Shown here: in pieces, positions 58,256 to 64,000 of the stretch
How the letters are laid out: every line of letters starts with the position of its first letter
Position numbering within the stretch: position 1 is the stretch's first letter
Source of the DNA: Apostichopus japonicus
Lineage: Eukaryota; Echinodermata; Holothuroidea; Aspidochirotida; Stichopodidae
Assembly (NCBI RefSeq): GCF_037975245.1
Contig: NC_092563.1
Coordinates: 23,528,960 to 23,592,959 of the forward strand
Direction: 5' to 3'
Length of the DNA: 64,000 nucleotides
The notes under the pieces: model-generated
What the model saw: only the letters and a program-made list of their open reading frames with translations
What the model was told of the DNA's origin: nothing
Databases searched by the model: none
Position numbers and translations under genes: made by a program

Positions 58256-59614
58256 TGGAAGACAAATAACAACAACTCAATTCTAATAATTAATTTTCAC
58301 CTATAACTTCCCCATAAGGCTTCCCCTTAATATATATAGGCTACGGCTACCATTAGAATATCCTAGTGTGCTTCAAATATCTTCAATTACCTGTGTAAAA
58401 TAATAAATAAAGCAGAGCTTATAAAGTAGCACAAAGTCATATTTTCCCCCTAAAAAGTGAGTTGACTTAATAACATTTGCTGATCCCTTTTCTTTCGATG
58501 ACCGCGTGCACGAAATTGAACTATGTGAAAAAAGAATGAAATAATGTTTAACCTAGGAGCAAAAAAAACGTTGCCACATATTTTGGCGGGAATCGCAATT
58601 ACAGAAGACGTGAATTGTTAATGTCACGTACTATAACGTTAACACAAATATTGGACAAGGCGTACACAAACTTATACAAGTGGGTTATAAAAACATACTC
58701 GTGAGAATTCTGTATAAACGATATCAAACTTCGAACAACCTTTTAATCAACGATTTTTGCATGCCTGTATGTAAAGATTTGTTTTTTTTCCCCTCAAATT
58801 TGGTGATGTTTTGTGAATGCAGGCATCTGGCAACAGTAGAGTGCATGATGTCATCAAGGTTAAATACATTAAATTTTGCTGACGTTTCTGATACAGAGAA
58901 CAATAACAGCTAAGCAAACATTCAAAATGACTCACATTCCAACGCAATGACAAATCAAACAGTGGATTGCAACAGGAAGCAGATAGAAACGTTAAGGTGC
59001 CGTCAAACGGTTAAGATCTTTTCTTTCTTCAAAATAATAACAATTTTCAACCAAAATGATTAACTATTCAGCCTTAATATATTAACAATTTGCAACAAGA
59101 TAGAGAATTCCTTAAATCTAACAACTGAGAAATTCTACATGGTACTGCAAAAAAAAAACGAAATTATTTCTTTAAAAGAAATGTCAACAATTTAAAAATT
59201 TGCAACAAAATGATAAATTAATCACTTATATGAAATAAATTTCGTCAATTCAACATTTGGCTACTAAACGACTAATTACGCTCGCATCAGGATGTCATCA
59301 TTTTCAACATTCTGCAGCAAAAATGATAAAATTGCAGCGAAATTGCAAAGAAATATATCTTAACAAATTTACGGCATATTTCGTTTTCATTTACAAAAAA
59401 AACATGATTTTATAAAGAAAATTTACCATCATGGTATCACAAATCACCTGTGTGTTTTGGGGGGATATTACCAGACCAAATTTGGTTGCATTCAACCAAC
59501 CACATCGCGCGGTAGAGACAACGTAAGATATTGAGATGGAGTAGTCAACGAACTCTATGGCATAGTTTGTTACAGTGGCTGATATATCGAAATATCACTT
59601 TGACTTTTTTTCAG
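58256..59614. other. No exon recognised upstream of the phosphatase exons
   Basis: The preceding phosphatase exons (transmembrane segment and ectodomain) should lie here or further left but were not identified. A short acceptor-bounded stretch at 58823 ending before GTTAAA is too weak to call. Confidence 0.35.
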
Positions 59615-60195
59615 AAAACCAAAATCGAGGGAAGGAATGCCCTTGCCTAAAGACCCTCTTGAAAGAAACATCGTCACTACGTCCATTGTCTCGGAGCCCC
59701 CCAGGTATGGAGCTACCCCAAGACAACCAATGACATCACCAGTCGACCAAGAGGAAGATGGCAATCCTCTGAGAGAAAGGTATAAAACAACATATCACCC
59801 AGACAAGAAAACCCATCTCTATCCATCATGTTTGATATAAGAAAAACTTGTATTAAGTTAAGTTATTCTGAAAAATGTCTGTTGTTTGGTTTGTGGATAA
59901 AGAAAAAAGAGGGGGGAAACAAAAGAAGAAAGAAACAATTTCTAAGTGAAAATATTGCCAACTTATGAATAGGATTGTTTCATTCTTAATTCTATATAAT
60001 GTATACATGCACATGCAGGTTGAGTATGGTCATTGAAATATTGTTATTGTAGACAGATGGTTCAGTATTTGCCCGGTATTCTTTATATTTTAAGTAGATA
60101 AAAACTGTAAAAAAATTAAATAATAACATCCACCATCAACCTCGTGACTTAATTCATACGATACAACGAAGCAATTGAAATTCCTGATTCCTGGT

Positions 60196-60234
<39 letters not shown>

Positions 60235-60329
60235 GTATATATATATAAATATAAATGAAAATCTTAATGAGTTGGAAAATCAAGAACAGTGCAAAAACGT
60301 TCATGCCTGTGTCGTTTACCTCCATTGCA

Positions 60330-60388
<59 letters not shown>

Positions 60389-62937
60389 TGAAAGAAGCAC
60401 TTAAGATGGCTGACTCGTGTGACGCTACATGCATTGGTTATTGCTTAATTCGCCAACCGTTGATATGCTGTTGAAGAGAAAACCAAATACATGTAATTAG
60501 CTTTGTATTGTTTTTTTTTCTATCTTCCGTCAGTCGCTGGCGAATTCCATTGAGTAGTTTCGAGGGTTACGTAGCCTCTATGCAGCAATCCGGATCAGGA
60601 TTTGCGGAACAACTCACGGTAAGCATTCTTTTTCTTTCTATTTTGCATTTGCAATATATATTTATAACCCTAACATTTCTTAACTGAAAATAATGTAATG
60701 CTTGAAGAATCCAACCAATTTTTAAATCAAGTATGATCAAGTATGAAAAAAAACTCGCCTATACATGAAATGTAGGCTTACATCAAAGGATAATATATAT
60801 CAGTTTAACTTTAAAGTTCCATTCAAAATTTAGATTCTATTCCAAATTTGCTGTAATTTTGAACAAAACAAAACTAATGTGAAATTTGAATCCCCTACCC
60901 AAAAATTAAAAACAAATAGATATTGCTTGCCACTCTATAAAATAATTTCCCCCCTTCCACACCCTAAAACAGAAGTTTAGCTACGCCAAATTTATAGATT
61001 GAAACACCAAACTGGTCTTTAGAGCTAAAATTGACACTTTGTAGGGCCGTAGCCTACGGGATGGGGCAGGGAGCATGCACCAGAGTTGGGGAATCGAGTC
61101 GCAAATTTTAGGACTTGAGACTCGACTCGAGACTCGGCTATCAGAGACTTGGGACTTGACTTGAGACTTGCCCAAAAAGTTAGCAAAGACTTGGGACTTG
61201 ACTTGAGACTTGCCTTCAAAAGACTCGGTTTTTCTACTAGAGACTTGTTTGTATTTCACAATTTTTTAATCATTAAATAACTTCATAAGTTGATATCGAT
61301 AATAAATAATTATGGTTTCGTGTACGCTCGAATTACGAGCGCCCAACGACGACTACAGGCGTTACCATAACTACCATTGGCTTGGTTGAATATTCCATCC
61401 AGGGCTGCTGTTTGGCTGAAAGTTGGCCTTTTTCAATAAAACAGTGGCTAGCAAATTTTGAGGTAATTTGTTCCGTGGCGTGTGCCCCGGTTTTGCTATT
61501 CGGCTGTTTAATTTATACCACATAATTCCTGGAACACTGTTACATTATTCGTAGCCTGCATCATTGTATCCAAACTTCAAAGACTTGAGACTTGACTTGG
61601 GACTTGCTCATAGGGACTTGAGATTTGACTCGAGACTCGACCTCCAAAGACTTGAGACTTGACTTGAGACTCGCTCAAAATTTTCAAGGTGACTTGAGAC
61701 TTGACTTGAGACTTGCTGGTAAAGACTTGAGACTTGACTTGAGACTTGCAGCTATGGACTTGTTGACAACTCTGGCATGCACCCCCCCCCCCTCCCCTGA
61801 CATTACCACTTCCCTAAATGAAAGTAGGCCTAAGATAATGTGAACATCTGGACAGAGTGCACTATTACAGTTAGTTGTACTATTGAAATGTTTAATATAA
61901 GTACTTTTGATTACCATTTGTCAGTATGATGTGCAACCTCCTTATTCTAGGCAAGTTTCTGGCGTTCAAAAACAACACAATGTTTGTTTAACCCACTCAT
62001 CAAATATATATGCTGCACGATCGCGGAAACAATGACTGTGTGTTTATTTTTTATTTTTTTGGTTAGAATAACAATAAACGCAGAGAGCCCCTAAGATTGA
62101 AACTGCTTGACCAGTGTAGCAATCTAATGTGAAACTACGATTCATTAATATATCCCTATATCGGTGCTCCAATGTTTTAAATAAGAATATTGAGGCACTG
62201 TGAATATACATATATATAATCCAGGGCCTGTATAACAGATACCAACTAGTCCTCTACACGGCCCACCCACACTCAGCTCACCCCCCCCCCCAAAAAAAAA
62301 TATGCCAACGCTACACGTCAACTGATGGTGGCGCTCCGCTTATATAATGTCATCACGGCCCCTTTTCGGGAAATGGTCCACCCACTAAACATTTCTCTGA
62401 GAAGGCCATGGTATATATACACATCAGAAGCGTCACTGTGGACACATTTAGACGATACATAATGTTCCTCGATGTTTTCTCGACTGCCCACCACCCCCCC
62501 CCCCCCCCCCGCTATAGATTCTACCGGCAGGCTACGACCCTGCTTTGTGTAAGCCTAGTGGAATCCGCGCCGCTAAATAGCCACTCTCAATTACGGTCAA
62601 TATGAATTATAAATATACATTTTTTAGTAGTTAAAGTACATGTATTGATGACATTATAGGTAAAGGCAATATGACAGAATGCTGTGTTCATATATACACA
62701 AACATTTTTTTTTTAAACCTGGCAGAAATACGTGGGAAATATAACATACTTGAAATAGAGTCACGTTATTGTTGTCATTGACACATAATCTGATTTATTT
62801 TATTCGGTTGTTAGCCTATACATTTTTCTTCCTTTATTTTCAACAGGAATTGGAGTCGGTTGGAACTTCAAAGTCTGCCTATGCAGGCAAAGACTCTCTT
62901 AACGCACGCAAAAATGCATTCAAAAATATTGTTCCAT
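59615..62937 (+). CDS. Receptor-type protein tyrosine phosphatase, three internal exons (partial gene)
   Basis: Exons 59615-59779, 60534-60618 and 62847-62937 join in phases 2, 0 and 1. The first encodes a juxtamembrane segment starting KPKSREG and including [13 protein letters not shown] and [10 protein letters not shown]. The second gives [16 protein letters not shown] and SGSGFAEQL. The third gives [15 protein letters not shown] and [12 protein letters not shown], the start of a PTP catalytic domain; the family pattern is F..E...L, then KNR(Y/F).N..PYD. The third exon ends CCAT before GCAAGT, so a GC-AG intron would put Y next and make PYD. The transmembrane and ectodomain exons and the HCSAG active-site exon lie outside or were not found. 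The pattern resembles R3-type receptors, but the subfamily is not certain. Confidence 0.75.
60195..60400. repeat. Two (TA)n tracts around a SINE-A tail fragment, intronic
   Basis: TA runs lie at about 60195-60247 and 60332-60383. Between them AATGAGTTGGAAAATCAAGA plus ACAGTGCAAAAAC matches the 3' tail of SINE family A read on the minus strand; the rest of the SINE is absent. It sits in the first phosphatase intron seen here. Confidence 0.8.
61100..61255. repeat. GACTTGAGACTTG repeat block 1
   Basis: About ten copies of GACTTGAGACTTG-type words (variants GACTCGACTCGAGACTCG, GACTTGGGACTTG) are separated by short non-repeat spacers. Frames reading SLKSSPKS-type repeats come from this block. Confidence 0.9.
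61580..61765. repeat. GACTTGAGACTTG repeat block 2
   Basis: Same word as block 1 and in the same orientation, about 320 bp further on. The sequence between the blocks is unrelated and may be an insertion that split one array. Confidence 0.9.
61822..62290. repeat. Dispersed repeat, copy 2 (related to 57704-58255)
   Basis: Collinear with the copy at 57790-58250, with many small indels. Both copies contain GTGAAACTACG and CACGATCGCGGAA and end at CAGCTCACCCC. Neither has coding capacity. Confidence 0.85.
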
Positions 62938-64000
62938 GCAAGTATATAACTTTTAAATGTTGTACCTTTTGCCAAACCTAATGGGCAGATTTGGCAAATG
63001 ATACTTTAAAAATATTTAATTAATTTCTATACCTTGCCGTTTTTAACTGAGAAATGATCATCTCCCTTTACTGGAAATCTACTCCCATGTAAGCGGGTGA
63101 GACTGAGGGGGAGGGGGGACCTCCTCCAGAATGAAAACAATTTTTGACGAGAAATGGTGCAATCCATGGCATATATAGCTATTTAGAATAGAAATTAGGA
63201 ACAATTAGGTATACACGCAAGGTTGTGTTAATAACTATACTTTTATGTTTGGTGTGACTTGAAGGGGTCGGGGGGGGGGGGAGGTTTACACCCCACCACT
63301 CTCGATCCGCGCATGAATAGGATACCCCCCCCCCTCTCTCTATGGGAGATAGGGCCTCAACAAATGAGACTATAGAGAGACATGGCGGAGAAAATGCTCC
63401 TGCGTGACTGAGCCGTATAACATTTGCTTGGACCTTATATACTTGTATACTCAATTCCTGCACGAATTTATAATCTTATATGAGCACATGCTTGATTTTT
63501 AATGGGAACTTCCAATAGGGTCCTACATCACAAAACCAAGCCCTGGTACTGTATATTCGCCTCATAGTTACCTCCCCGCCGACTAGCCATATATACCCTT
63601 CCCCTGTATAAAACATTGCAGATGTATACGCTAATATGTATGAATACTATCGACCGTGAAAGCTTTGAAGGTTTACTTCTAAAAATATATAACAACTCTG
63701 GAAACACATAGTAATGAAGCGACACACACACATACACATAAAAGGAAACGGATCATTTTCCGGTTTGTTTTTCTTTTCGTGCAGCAGTTTGCTTAGTCAT
63801 TTGTGACCCAATTGCATAACTTAGTTTCCACACTTATCTTATATGAAAAAGATAGACCAGTGGTGAATTTTTCTTCGAATACGGCACATTTCGTAATAAA
63901 TTAGGGCTTTTTGATTCTCAAAGTAATTGTATTTTGAGAGGTCGGCACGGTGTCCTCATTTTAGTATTGATCTCTGCAAAGGAAAAATAAATATTAACAA
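62938..64000. other. Right flank, intron of the phosphatase gene presumed
   Basis: No continuation of the phosphatase domain was found, so the next exon is probably beyond the window. Poly-G and poly-C runs near 63270 and 63325 resemble the subterminal runs of the local hAT-type elements. Confidence 0.4.

Larger units (their letters stand above)
61043..62542. mobile_element. Composite DNA element inside the phosphatase intron
   Basis: The left edge is AGGGCCGTAGCCTACGGG; the right edge, read inward, is CAGGGTCGTAGCCTGCCGG. CTTTGT stands just outside each side (61037-61042 and 62543-62548). Inside are two blocks of GACTTGAGACTTG repeats, the dispersed repeat also seen at 57790-58250, and near 62310-62350 a GATGGTGGCGCTCCGCTTAT stretch. 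That stretch matches the internal block of the hAT-type elements at 3729 and 21075. Target duplication length is uncertain, so the hAT assignment is tentative. Confidence 0.6.

Noticed and set aside
58823-58858. A short acceptor-to-donor segment as an upstream phosphatase exon
   Set aside because: Too short, no family similarity, and the phase cannot be tested.
59570-59764. Minus-strand frame over the first phosphatase exon
   Set aside because: Antisense shadow; the plus-strand exon has matching splice sites and phase with the next two exons.

Overview
This is animal nuclear DNA, not microbial. It has spliced genes with GT-AG introns, (TA)n and poly-G/poly-C microsatellites, intronic minisatellites, tRNA-derived SINEs, non-LTR and LTR retroelement remnants and many short inverted-repeat DNA transposons. 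The AT-rich composition, frequent taggccta-type words and repeat mix suggest a marine invertebrate deuterostome. An echinoderm, perhaps a sea cucumber, is my best guess; no species marker was seen. Four host loci are supported. (1) 5144-6169 (+) is a single-coding-exon SLC35G-like drug/metabolite transporter. (2) 17742-20665 (+) is a four-exon MADF-domain gene whose C-terminal BESS-like segment is displaced by one base. (3) 25567-42687 (-) is a complete 15-exon gene for a 698-residue NRF-6-like membrane acyltransferase; every exon phase joins. A two-exon truncated paralogue lies at 14899-15740 on the opposite strand. (4) 59615-62937 (+) holds three exons of a receptor-type tyrosine phosphatase that runs off the right edge. 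These loci have unrelated functions and I see no joint pathway. Layout: 1-7 kb carries SINEs, a hAT-type MITE and the transporter. 7.8-13 kb is an L2/CR1-like non-LTR retrotransposon split by a 1.6 kb DNA element made largely of 21-bp-spaced CTTAAG palindromes. 13.6-14.4 kb is a foldback element. 14.9-21.8 kb has the NRF fragment, two hAT-type MITEs and the MADF gene. 22-42.7 kb is the NRF gene and its 3' flank, with at least five minisatellites in its introns. 44.2-45.5 kb is a decayed Ty3/Gypsy gag-pro-RT fragment. 48.8-55.6 kb holds three copies of a TTAA-target MITE, one inside a second non-LTR remnant. 56.4-56.8 kb is a small element with inverted hammerhead-ribozyme-like arms and a 15-bp target duplication. 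57.7-62.5 kb contains related composite repeats, one lying inside the phosphatase gene. The most unusual objects are the palindrome-array element at 10175-11778 and the hammerhead-bearing element at 56416-56841.
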